Source of the DNA: JAGOUY01 sp964562155
Lineage (GTDB): Bacteria; Patescibacteriota; Patescibacteriia; 2-12-FULL-60-25
NCBI GenBank assembly: GCA_964562155.1
Contig: CAZLRU010000014.1
Location: forward strand, 1-31,891
DNA length: 31,891 nt
Direction of reading: 5' to 3'
Below the pieces are notes generated by a model that did no database searches, was not told where the DNA came from, and was given only the letters and a program-made list of their open reading frames with translations. Position numbers and translations under genes: made by a program. Below are positions 15,145 to 22,602 of the stretch, piece after piece; position 1 is the first letter of the stretch, and the number at the start of each line of letters is the position of its first letter.

Positions 15145-16615
15145 CCTTCGGCCTCAACGTCGGAAACGCAATCACCTCTTTCAGATTCGGAGCATTCGTC
15201 AAAAAGGCGATTAACCGATCAATCCCAATTCCAACGCCGGAAGCCGGTGGCATACCCTGCTCAAGAGCAAACAAGAAATCCTCGTCCAAGTGTTGCGCCT
15301 CATGACTCCCTTGCTCACGCAACGCTTCTTGAGCCTCAAACCGTCGACGCTGATCGGCAGGATCCGTAAGCTCATGATAATACGCGTTCACAATTTCTGC
15401 TCCTTCAACAACCAATTGAGCAGAAGCGCTCTTGGTGGCATCGTCGTCACAACTACGTGCTAACGGCTTAAGCTCAACTGGGTAATCCAAGACCCATGTT
15501 GGCTGGCGAAAAGCAGCGCGAGCCGTTTTTTTATACAACGCATCGTAGTGCTCCCCAATCCCAACACACTCTTTAAAATCGATAGACAAACCCTTGGCGG
15601 CTACGGCTCCAACGAGTGCCTTTGGATCACGGTATACATCGATATCAATGCCACAGGCGTCTAAAATAGATTGACGGAATGTAAGACGCGGCCAGCGGAC
15701 AGAGAAATCAATCTCATGATCTTCGTACGGAACGCTCAACGATCCAACCGCCGCCTGGATCATGTGCCGCACAGTCGATTCAAGAAAATCGATAAACCCA
15801 TCTTTATCCGGACCGAACGCCCAGTAGAGCTCAACCATGGTAAATTCCGGATTGTGAGCATAATCAATTCCTTCATTGCGAAAGGATCGACCAACTTCAT
15901 AAATTTTCTCAAACCCTCCAACCACAAGACGCTTCAAGAACAATTCAGGCGCAATCCGCAAATACAAATCGACATCCAAAGAGTTGTGATGCGTCACAAA
16001 TGGACGCGCATTCGCTCCACCGGGAATCGCTTGCAAAATAGGCGTCTCAACTTCCATGAATCCACGTTCATCAAGAAAATGACGCAGCGCAGATACCATC
16101 CGAGAACGAGCCACAAACCGATGACGACTCTCCGAATTCATGATCAAATCGAGCTCACGATGACGATAACGAGCCTCAGTATCTTGTAAGCCATGCCATT
16201 TTTCCGGCAATGGTCGCAAGGCTTTGGATAAAACACGCCATGCCCGAACCGCCAAGGATTTTTCCCCACGTTTTGTAACAAATAACGTACCCGTTACCTC
16301 CACCACATCGGATGGATCAATTAAATCACGAAAACGACCGAACACTTCTTCCCCAATATCATCCTGCTTAAATGTGAATTGAAGCTTGCCACTTTCATCC
16401 AAAACGTCGGCAAACATCATTCCTCCATGGACCCGAATGGTGAGCACGCGACCCGCAAGCGTTACAATCGTTTCCGCCGTCGACAATTCGTCGAAGTTCG
16501 ACAAAACCGCACCGATCGGATGTGAACGGTGCGCCTCTGAAGAGTACGCCTGCATACCAAGCGCCTCTAACTTCTGACGTTTTTCTTGGCGAACCTGAAA
16601 TTCGTCGAGCAACAT
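15122..16615 (-). CDS. lysS: Lysyl-tRNA synthetase, class II
   Basis: LysRS charges tRNA-Lys. The 497-residue protein has the OB-fold domain (VTLAGRVLTIRVHGG near 52), motif 1 around the EVETPILQAIPGGANARPF segment, motif 2 FRNEGIDYAHNPEFTMVE, and motif 3 GIGIDRL near the C-terminus. EGAEIVNAYYHELTDP is the lysine-specific class II signature. The last residues (ESRQVGE) and stop lie within a perfect 16-bp tandem duplication, so the C-terminus may have been changed by it. It lies 2 nt after greA in the same operon. Confidence 0.95.
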   Translation of the reverse strand: MLLDEFQVRQEKRQKLEALGMQAYSSEAHRSHPIGAVLSNFDELSTAETIVTLAGRVLTIRVHGGMMFADVLDESGKLQFTFKQDDIGEEVFGRFRDLIDPSDVVEVTGTLFVTKRGEKSLAVRAWRVLSKALRPLPEKWHGLQDTEARYRHRELDLIMNSESRHRFVARSRMVSALRHFLDERGFMEVETPILQAIPGGANARPFVTHHNSLDVDLYLRIAPELFLKRLVVGGFEKIYEVGRSFRNEGIDYAHNPEFTMVELYWAFGPDKDGFIDFLESTVRHMIQAAVGSLSVPYEDHEIDFSVRWPRLTFRQSILDACGIDIDVYRDPKALVGAVAAKGLSIDFKECVGIGEHYDALYKKTARAAFRQPTWVLDYPVELKPLARSCDDDATKSASAQLVVEGAEIVNAYYHELTDPADQRRRFEAQEALREQGSHEAQHLDEDFLFALEQGMPPASGVGIGIDRLIAFLTNAPNLKEVIAFPTLRPKESRQVGE

Positions 16616-16617
16616 AC

Positions 16618-17082
16618 TTACATTACTTTTTTAATGAGGTAGACAGATGTTCCAGCCGGCGTCGTAACAGGAATCTTATCCCCCACGCCAAAGCCAATCA
16701 GCGCGTTCCCAATCGGAGATTCATTGGAAATCTTCCCGCCGACTGGATCAGCCTCATTAGAACCCACAATTTGAAACGTTTTTTCTTTGGCATTTACCTC
16801 TACAACAACCGTAGACCCCACACGAACCACTCCATCAGACGTGGCTTTTTGATCAATCACGCGGGCGTTCTTAAGCAACTCTTCTAATTCAAAGATATGC
16901 GTCTCAAGCAAAATCATGGCGTCCTTAGCCTCGTGATATTCCGCGTTCTCGGATAAATCTCCCAGGGCTTTGGCAACCTCAATACGATCCGCCACTTCAC
17001 GACGTGTGACCGTTTTCAATTCATGAAGTTCAGCCGTGAGAGCATCCAAACGATCTTGAGACAAATATTGCACAGGGGACAT
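16618..17082 (-). CDS. greA: Transcription elongation factor GreA
   Basis: GreA enters the RNA polymerase secondary channel and triggers cleavage of backtracked RNA. The 154-residue product has the N-terminal coiled coil with the catalytic acidic tip (GDLSENAEYHEAKD, about 42-55) and the C-terminal FKBP-like domain ending in GNALIGFGVGD and TPAG. The ATG at 17080-17082 gives the usual length. An in-frame GTG at 17157 would add 25 residues encoded across a terminator-like hairpin and is less likely. The leader carries a promoter and that hairpin. Confidence 0.93.
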   Translation of the reverse strand: MSPVQYLSQDRLDALTAELHELKTVTRREVADRIEVAKALGDLSENAEYHEAKDAMILLETHIFELEELLKNARVIDQKATSDGVVRVGSTVVVEVNAKEKTFQIVGSNEADPVGGKISNESPIGNALIGFGVGDKIPVTTPAGTSVYLIKKVM

Positions 17083-17109
17083 AGAAAAGGTAAGAGAATC
17101 AATAAACGA

Positions 17110-17131
17110 AAAAACGTGGTTAGACGTTTTT
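17110..17131 (-). promoter_or_regulatory. Terminator-like hairpin in the greA leader
   Basis: AAAAACG and CGTTTTT (17125-17131 and 17110-17116, read on the minus strand) flank an 8-nt loop and continue into a T run. It lies between the promoter at 17169-17197 and the greA ATG. The stem is short and A-T rich, so termination would be partial, fitting an attenuator. Confidence 0.5.
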
Positions 17132-17158
17132 ACTTGCAACGACACGCATCGCCGCACT

Positions 17159-17161
17159 CAT
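17159..17161 (-). other. Start of a possible 13-codon leader ORF before greA
   Basis: An ATG at 17159-17161 opens MSAAMRVVASKNV and a TAA that falls in the hairpin loop at 17117-17124. The ATG is 7 nt after the -10 box, so it would be leaderless. It may be chance. Confidence 0.25.
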
Positions 17162-17168
17162 AGAAGAA

Positions 17169-17197
17169 ACAATACACAAGACCAAAACGAACGTCAA
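17169..17197 (-). promoter_or_regulatory. Putative promoter of the greA-lysS-serS operon
   Basis: TTGACG (17192-17197) and TATTGT (17169-17174) are 17 nt apart on the minus strand. The promoter starts 8 nt after the left arm of hairpin-repeat copy A. Confidence 0.5.
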
Positions 17198-17204
17198 TAC
17201 AGTT

Positions 17205-17315
17205 ATAGCGCGTACACCTTTGTCTCCTGAACGAAGGAGCGCCTGACGCCTTTCGCCAATGAAGGCGAAACAAGGTAGGGCCGACGAGAGAAGGAGACAA
17301 AGGTGTACGCGCTAT
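17205..17315. repeat. Hairpin-embedded repeat, copy A
   Basis: A perfect 24-bp inverted repeat (17205-17228 and 17292-17315) encloses a 63-nt core (17229-17291). The core begins GAACGAAGGAGCGCCTGACG and ends AGGGCCGACGAGAGA. Inside it TTTCGCC (17251-17257) and GGCGAAA (17264-17270) form a small hairpin. The same core occurs at 21801-21863 with different arms. The right arm ends on the first base of the mrdA stop triplet as written on the plus strand (17315), so in the mrdA message the hairpin starts immediately at the stop. No T run follows, so it is not an ordinary intrinsic terminator. Confidence 0.95.
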
Positions 17316-19276
17316 TAGAAAGCTCCCCCTCGTTCCGTCCGCAGTCTCCACCAAGCCTGAAAGACATCTTTCGCCACCGGAACGGCATAGCTTGATCCCT
17401 CACCCCCCTCTTCTAACAACACCGCCACCACCATCTCCGGCGACTCAAACGGAGCAAAGCCGGTAAACCAGGCATGCGTTTGTTTGTTAGAACTCCATTG
17501 CGCCGTTCCCGTTTTTCCGGCAACGGGAAAGGGCAAAACACTTAACGCCCGGGCGGAGCCATAGGTCACCGCATCACGCATCCCCAAGCGCACCGTCTCG
17601 AACACACCTGGATCAGCCAACTGCGTCGAACGCGGTGCGAAGGTAGGGCCGGAGCGCTCCCCTCCCCTCACATCTTTCATGGATTCAAGCACATGAGGAT
17701 GTAGGAGCGTTCCTCCATTTGCCACCGCTGCAGCGTACTGAGCAACTTGCAAAGGGGTTACAAGCAAATCTCCTTGCCCGATAGACAGATTATAGGTATC
17801 ACCCAAAAACCACGGCTCCCCCTTGGTTTCTTGCTTCCATTCTTTACTGGGCACAAATCCCGCCGCTTCGGCCGGCAAATCAATTCCGGTCTTTTGTCCC
17901 AAGCCAAAGCGTCGCATCCAACCAGCCAACCGATCACTCCCAAGCCCCACAAACGACTCATATCCACCTCCGATATAATAATAAAATGTATTCACCGACC
18001 AGGCGATTGCCTTGCGAACATTCGTAACCCCATGACCACCCGGTTTCCAATCAGGAAAGAACCATGGGCCAACGCGGATCCCTCCCGCCGACATGACACT
18101 CGTTAATGGAGTAATAATCTTTTCTGCTAACGCCGCTACAGAAATAACAATTTTAACCGTAGAACCGGAGGGATACGTACCGGACCAAGCACGCGGAAAA
18201 AGCGGATGACTGGGATCATTCGCCAGTTGTCGATAGGCAGTCGAAGACACCGTCCCGGAAAAAAGATTATTATCATAACCAGGCCAAGAAACCAGTGCTA
18301 AAATAGCCCCATCTCTCGGATCAATCGCCACAACCGCCCCCCGAGTAGTCTTGGCGCGCGTAAGCTGTGCTTGAAGCGCTTGTTCAGCCGCCCGCTGCAG
18401 CTGACTATCAAGCGTTAACCGCATTTCCTTGCCGTCGACTGATGGCTCCTCGCGAATCCCCGCTCGCCGCCGACCAAACGCATCGACCTCGCTAACCCGC
18501 TCACCCACCTGTCCGCGCAGCTCACGCTCGTACGTCGCTTCCACCCCAATTTTTCCAATCTCATCCGCTCGTCGGTACCCCTCTTCTCGACGCAAGCTAT
18601 ACTCCTGCTCAGAAACTTTCCCCACATACCCCAATACATGAGCAAGGCTAGGAATAGAAGGACTCAACGGGTAGCGTCGCTTAGGACGAATCTCCAGGTG
18701 AAATCCGGCTAGATGAGGCAAAGCCACGGCCAGGGACATGGCCCGCTCATACGAAAGTCCATCCACTACAAGCACCGCCTCATCTCTGACGGTTCCCGTG
18801 GCATCGGCAAATACGCGCAAATCATTAATACTAGTCCCCAACAACCGAGCAGCCTGACCCAAATCCAAAGAGAGCTGCTCCCCCTTGGCAAGATCACGAG
18901 GAGTCATGGTTACCTGAAAGCGAGGAATGTTATCGGCCAAAATAATCCCGCTTCGATCACGGATAATCCCGCGTTTCGGCCATAGCGGTTCTTGGCGTAA
19001 TCGATTCGATTCCGCCAGTTGCGCGTACAAAGAACCCTGAACTTCTTGCATCCAAAAAGCACGTCCGAGCAAAGCCAATAAAACCGACCCAACGCAAAGA
19101 AGTAACATCAAAAAACGTCTGTGGGTAAATGGGGTCCCAAGATACAACGGCCGCTCGCGGATAGACGTGGCCTCATCCTCATACATCACTTCGTGATGAA
19201 TCTCCTCACGGACATCGTGAGGAACGTGCCAGTCTCGTTCTTGAGCGTTCGGAACAAAGAAAAAACGGCTAGCCAT
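17315..19276 (-). CDS. mrdA: Penicillin-binding protein 2, peptidoglycan D,D-transpeptidase
   Basis: PBP2 cross-links peptidoglycan during side-wall elongation with the Mre complex. From the ATG at 19274-19276 the protein has 653 residues: a cytoplasmic N-terminal tail of about 53, one transmembrane helix (FLMLLLCVGSVLLALL, 55-70), a dimerisation region with RGIIRDRSG (102-110), and the transpeptidase domain. Catalytic motifs are STVK (S372, K375), SVN (427-429) and KTG (588-590). The start overlaps the mreD stop by 8 nt, which fits coupling and explains why a longer in-frame N-terminus is rejected. The rodA partner is not in the window. The stop abuts the hairpin repeat. Confidence 0.94.
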   Translation of the reverse strand: MASRFFFVPNAQERDWHVPHDVREEIHHEVMYEDEATSIRERPLYLGTPFTHRRFLMLLLCVGSVLLALLGRAFWMQEVQGSLYAQLAESNRLRQEPLWPKRGIIRDRSGIILADNIPRFQVTMTPRDLAKGEQLSLDLGQAARLLGTSINDLRVFADATGTVRDEAVLVVDGLSYERAMSLAVALPHLAGFHLEIRPKRRYPLSPSIPSLAHVLGYVGKVSEQEYSLRREEGYRRADEIGKIGVEATYERELRGQVGERVSEVDAFGRRRAGIREEPSVDGKEMRLTLDSQLQRAAEQALQAQLTRAKTTRGAVVAIDPRDGAILALVSWPGYDNNLFSGTVSSTAYRQLANDPSHPLFPRAWSGTYPSGSTVKIVISVAALAEKIITPLTSVMSAGGIRVGPWFFPDWKPGGHGVTNVRKAIAWSVNTFYYYIGGGYESFVGLGSDRLAGWMRRFGLGQKTGIDLPAEAAGFVPSKEWKQETKGEPWFLGDTYNLSIGQGDLLVTPLQVAQYAAAVANGGTLLHPHVLESMKDVRGGERSGPTFAPRSTQLADPGVFETVRLGMRDAVTYGSARALSVLPFPVAGKTGTAQWSSNKQTHAWFTGFAPFESPEMVVAVLLEEGGEGSSYAVPVAKDVFQAWWRLRTERGGAF

Positions 19277-19790
19277 ACCAACGCTGGGGGTCACTCGCCC
19301 GCGACCAAGACAACCATCGCCGTGGAGCAGACATAAGTAAGCTAAAACCGAGAACAGAAAAAAGAACGTGAAGAACAAGTGTGAGCAAAAAACCCGACCA
19401 AGACCAAGCAAGAGCAAGAGGAACCCCTTGAATCAGCTGAATAAAAAGAGAACAAACTCTATCGATAACCGTCGCAAGCACCGCAAGAACCATCGCCGTG
19501 TACAAAGAACGATTGGTGAGCCAACGAGAAAAAACCAGCCACGTAACCGTGAAGACGACCATTAAACGGAGACTATGAAGCTGCCAATGGGCCAAGGCGT
19601 AACTATCCAAAATTAACCCCGTCACGAACACAAAAATCAATCCGGAAGACGGCCGCGCACTCATAACCAATAGGACCAAGGCGGGAAGAACAAATCCAAT
19701 ATCACGATAGACAACAAAAAAACTCATGAGCGCCATCTGCGAAGCGGCGACCAAAAGGGCGAAAATCCCCAAAAAAAACATCGCCTGCAT
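19269..19790 (-). CDS. mreD: Rod shape-determining protein MreD
   Basis: MreD is the integral membrane member of the rod complex. The 173-residue protein has about five to six hydrophobic helices (FFLGIFALLVAASQMALMS..., VLPALVLLVMSA, LIFVFVTGLILDSYA, LMVVFTVTWLVFS, and two near the C-terminus). LILDSYA resembles the conserved loop of the family. Sequence conservation of MreD is low, so position between mreC and mrdA carries much of the call. The ATG at 19788-19790 is 1 nt after the mreC stop. Confidence 0.85.
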   Translation of the reverse strand: MQAMFFLGIFALLVAASQMALMSFFVVYRDIGFVLPALVLLVMSARPSSGLIFVFVTGLILDSYALAHWQLHSLRLMVVFTVTWLVFSRWLTNRSLYTAMVLAVLATVIDRVCSLFIQLIQGVPLALAWSWSGFLLTLVLHVLFSVLGFSLLMSAPRRWLSWSRASDPQRWYG

Positions 19791-19791
19791 A

Positions 19792-20592
19792 TTAGGGAGC
19801 GACCGGAAGAACGTTAGGACGAAGAATAGAAACCATAACCAACCGATCAAGACTCACAAGCGGTTCGATCGCCGCCGTCAAAAAAGGATCCGTAGCCTGA
19901 CCATTCACGCGATTAATAATCCCAAGAGGAAGGTTGCCCGGGACCTTTTCTTCCGTACCAGCCGTTACCAGCAGATCATCTTTTTTAAGAACTTCAGAAG
20001 GAGGAATATATGTAAGGAGCGCCGCACCGTTACCTCGACCCTCTACAACCCCAACCAAATGCTGAAGATGAGAGGGGGAAGAGGCCGTGCGCGCATCCGG
20101 ATCAGTAAACACTTCAAGGACCGAGACACGTTCCGAGGTCGTCAAAATCTTCCCCACAAAAATTCCTTCCATGGTAATCACCGCTTGCCCCACTTCGACC
20201 AAATCACGGGTACCGCGATCAAGAAGAAATTGCATGCGGCCGTTTTGCAAATCTCGACCGATAACCTGAGCTCCTACAGCTTCATACCCAGATGTCTGCA
20301 AAAAATGGAGCTGAGCGCGAAGTGTACGATTCTCATCCTCTAGAGTCTGTAGACGTGTGCGATCAAGCGCCTCGGTGGCGAGTCGAGCCTCTAAGGCTCG
20401 AAGCTCCCCCTCTGATGCCGTGGAGCGACCCAAAAGAGCTCGTACGCGCTGAGCAGAAGCCGCAGACACACGAACTACAGGAATCGTTAAACGTCTAACC
20501 ACAGCACTCAAAGGCTTCGCAATACCCAACAACACCAACAACAAAGCGAGGGAGACCGCGCCAGCCGCGATAAAAAGAGTGCGTGGTTTCAT
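19792..20592 (-). CDS. mreC: Rod shape-determining protein MreC
   Basis: MreC links MreB to PBP2 on the outer face of the membrane. The 266-residue protein has one N-terminal transmembrane helix (TLFIAAGAVSLALLLVLLG), a coiled coil with LEARLATEALDRTRLQTLEDEN (about 68-90, given here by its ends LEARL and DEN), and a beta-barrel domain with AQVIGRD, LLDRGTRDLVEVGQAVI, GIFVGKI and LLVTAGTEEKVPGNLPLG. It follows mreB by 67 nt and precedes mreD by 1 nt. Confidence 0.93.
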   Translation of the reverse strand: MKPRTLFIAAGAVSLALLLVLLGIAKPLSAVVRRLTIPVVRVSAASAQRVRALLGRSTASEGELRALEARLATEALDRTRLQTLEDENRTLRAQLHFLQTSGYEAVGAQVIGRDLQNGRMQFLLDRGTRDLVEVGQAVITMEGIFVGKILTTSERVSVLEVFTDPDARTASSPSHLQHLVGVVEGRGNGAALLTYIPPSEVLKKDDLLVTAGTEEKVPGNLPLGIINRVNGQATDPFLTAAIEPLVSLDRLVMVSILRPNVLPVAP

Positions 20593-20659
20593 AAAAATAC
20601 GACGATCAGGGATGAATAGATGAATTTCTCACCCCCCTCTCTTGAACAAACAAACAGCG

Positions 20660-21712
20660 CTACACCCCTGGAATGCGCTCTGTGGCAGGAAAAGCCACAT
20701 CCTCAAGTAATTCACGGTTATCCAAGAGAGCCCCTGTTCCACGGGCCACCGCCGTCAACGGATCTTCGGCTACACGTACCGGCAAACCCGTTCCTCGGCT
20801 AATAGCGGCATCCATACCCCGCAACAATGCCCCTCCCCCCGTCAGAATAATACCCTTTTGATAAATATCGGCGACTAACTCCGGAGGAGTAATTTCTAGA
20901 ATGCCTTTAACCTGTTCTACGATCGCCTTAACCGAGCGAGCAAGAGCCTCGCGGACCTGTGCATCATTCACCAAAATTTCGCGCGGCAATCCACTTAAAA
21001 TATCGCGCCCTCTCATTGAGGTTTCAAGCGGCTCAGCTAACTCAACCGCTGAGCCAACCGCGATTTTGATCTGCTCAGCGATCCCCTCACCCAATAATAA
21101 GTTAAAGACATCGCGAGCGTACTGAGCAATATTCTTGTTTAACTCTTCTCCAGCGATCGCAATACTCTTAGCCGTCACCACTCCATTTAAAGAAATGACC
21201 GCCACCTCTGTCGTTCCACCACCAATATTAACTACCATATTCCCCAAAGGGCTGGAAATATCCATTCCCGCCCCAATCGCCGCGGCAATCGGTTCTTCAA
21301 CCACAAGCACCTCATGCGCGCCAGCACTCATCGCCGCATCTCCCACCGCTTTACGCTCAACCTCCGTGACATCCAAAGGAACGGAAATGATCACACGCGG
21401 ACGAGGCAAAACCAACGAACGATCATCATGCACCTTATCAAAAAAGTAACGAAGCATTTTTTCCGTCACCTCGAAGTCCGCAATGATCCCACGCTGTAAA
21501 GGCCTGGTCACTAAAATATGAGGCGGGGTCTTCCCCATCATAGAACGGGCATCCTCCCCAACCGCTAATACCCGACCATTTCGACGATTAACCGCCACCA
21601 CCGAGGATTCATTCACCACAATGCCTCGACCTTTCACAAAAAGCAGGGTATTTGAGGTACCCAAATCAATGCCCACTTGTTTGGTAAAATTACGCAATAA
21701 GGCACGCCACAT
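20660..21712 (-). CDS. mreB: Rod shape-determining protein MreB
   Basis: MreB is the bacterial actin that forms membrane-bound filaments and orients cell-wall synthesis. The 350-residue protein has the actin phosphate loops GIDLGTSNTLLFVKGRG (14-30) and NIGGGTTEVAVIS, the connecting VVEEPIAAAIGAG and the adenosine-binding LTGGGALLRG. The N-terminal MWRALLRNFTK is amphipathic and may bind the membrane. Its ATG lies 8 nt after a near-consensus -10, so the message may be leaderless. Confidence 0.96.
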   Translation of the reverse strand: MWRALLRNFTKQVGIDLGTSNTLLFVKGRGIVVNESSVVAVNRRNGRVLAVGEDARSMMGKTPPHILVTRPLQRGIIADFEVTEKMLRYFFDKVHDDRSLVLPRPRVIISVPLDVTEVERKAVGDAAMSAGAHEVLVVEEPIAAAIGAGMDISSPLGNMVVNIGGGTTEVAVISLNGVVTAKSIAIAGEELNKNIAQYARDVFNLLLGEGIAEQIKIAVGSAVELAEPLETSMRGRDILSGLPREILVNDAQVREALARSVKAIVEQVKGILEITPPELVADIYQKGIILTGGGALLRGMDAAISRGTGLPVRVAEDPLTAVARGTGALLDNRELLEDVAFPATERIPGV

Positions 21713-21720
21713 ACAAGAGG

Positions 21721-21749
21721 ATCATAAAGAGTCCACCGCTAGATGGCAA
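21721..21749 (-). promoter_or_regulatory. Putative leaderless promoter of mreBCD-mrdA
   Basis: TTGCCA (21744-21749) and TATGAT (21721-21726) are 17 nt apart on the minus strand, each one base from consensus. Only 8 nt separate the -10 box from the mreB ATG. Confidence 0.6.
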
Positions 21750-21774
21750 CCTCACCCAAATTTCCCTCTCTCTC

Positions 21775-21889
21775 ATGTAGAAACAGCCGATACCTCTCCT
21801 GAACGAAGGAGCGCCTGACGCCTTTCGCGCGTCAGAGCGAAACAAGGTAGGGCCGACGAGAGAAGGGGAGGTATTGGCTGTTTCTACAT
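21775..21889. repeat. Hairpin-embedded repeat, copy B
   Basis: A 26-bp inverted repeat (21775-21800 and 21864-21889) encloses a 63-nt core (21801-21863). The core is identical to copy A outside an 8-nt loop (GCGTCAGA here, CAATGAAG in A). The arms are unrelated to those of copy A except for the inner CTCCT/AGG(A/G)G. Two arm positions differ from perfect complementarity; read on the plus strand they are G-T and T-G pairs. The right arm contains the last codon and stop (ATGTAG on the minus strand) of the upstream membrane-protein gene. Confidence 0.95.
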
Positions 21890-22285
21890 CCGCCTACTTT
21901 CTTCCATGGCCACAAACACATACTCCACCACACACAAAACCGTAAACAAACCGACCATATTCCACCACACCAACAAATTCTGAGCGGAGAGCGCCAACGT
22001 AGCCACCGCCACAAACGCCAACACCACTCCATGTCGAAACGAGATACGCACTTCACGCATCACAATCTGCTGACGTTTTAAAACAAGAACACGATATAAA
22101 ACACCTGCAACCGCTATGGTCCCAACGAGTGCCGCGAATAAGGTGATATAAAACAACAACAGACCAACAATCCCCGTTTCAATGGGATCCAACCGAAATA
22201 AGACCACCAGCCAACCCAACCAAGCCAAGAGAGTGGTTCCCCCCATCGTAAAAAGGTACGTAGAAAACGTCATGCCGGAGCGCAT
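21884..22285 (-). CDS. Small integral membrane protein, unknown
   Basis: The 133-residue protein has about four hydrophobic helices: LFTMGGTTLLAWLGWLVVLF, IVGLLLFYITLFAALVGTIA, VVLAFVAVATLALSAQNLLV and NMVGLFTVLCVVEYVFVAM. A basic loop (LVLKRQQIVMREVRISFRHG) lies between the second and third. No family is recognised. The start is uncertain: the ATG at 22283-22285 is used, but a GTG at 22307-22309 immediately after the previous stop and an ATG at 22273 are possible. Its stop codon is part of hairpin repeat copy B. Confidence 0.6.
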   Translation of the reverse strand: MRSGMTFSTYLFTMGGTTLLAWLGWLVVLFRLDPIETGIVGLLLFYITLFAALVGTIAVAGVLYRVLVLKRQQIVMREVRISFRHGVVLAFVAVATLALSAQNLLVWWNMVGLFTVLCVVEYVFVAMEESRRM

Positions 22286-22309
22286 GTCGGAAGTATAGCA
22301 AACGATCAC

Positions 22310-22600
22310 CTAAAAAACGATTTTCTTAACCACCTTCGTCCCCAGAGCGCGATTAATCTCATTCTGAAATCGAACAGCGTTCATCTTAAGTTCTTGAATA
22401 GCCGCTCCCGCAGACGAACGAACTTTCAACACCCCTTCCGCAAACGAGACCATGTCCACATACGCGGCTTTTTCTTCGCCCCACAGACGAATAAGCGCTT
22501 GCTTTGCTTCCAGCAAGACCCGAGCAGCCGTGACTTTATCAGCAATCCCCGCCGTTTGAAGGGCGCGCGGCAAAAAGCGACGGATAGGTTCAAGAGACAT
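22310..22600 (-). CDS. DUF721 / DciA-like protein
   Basis: The 96-residue protein begins MSLEPIRRFLPRALQTAG and contains the DUF721 pattern, with VRSSAGAAIQELKMN near 60-74 matching the usual VRSSAWAQELRLLK core. The family includes DciA, which loads the replicative helicase in many bacteria. The protein is short, and no C-terminal extension is present. It starts 2 nt before the helicase-nuclease stop and is followed directly by the membrane-protein gene. The DciA role is an inference from the family. Confidence 0.65.
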   Translation of the reverse strand: MSLEPIRRFLPRALQTAGIADKVTAARVLLEAKQALIRLWGEEKAAYVDMVSFAEGVLKVRSSAGAAIQELKMNAVRFQNEINRALGTKVVKKIVF

Positions 22601-22602
22601 AG

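Noticed and set aside
16618..17157. GreA with a 25-residue N-terminal extension from a GTG
   Set aside because: The extension is encoded across a terminator-like hairpin and is unlike the normal GreA N-terminus.
17640..17660. Possible third copy of the repeat core (AGGTAGGGCC inside mrdA)
   Set aside because: Only about ten bases match, the rest of the core and the arms are missing, and it lies in good coding sequence.
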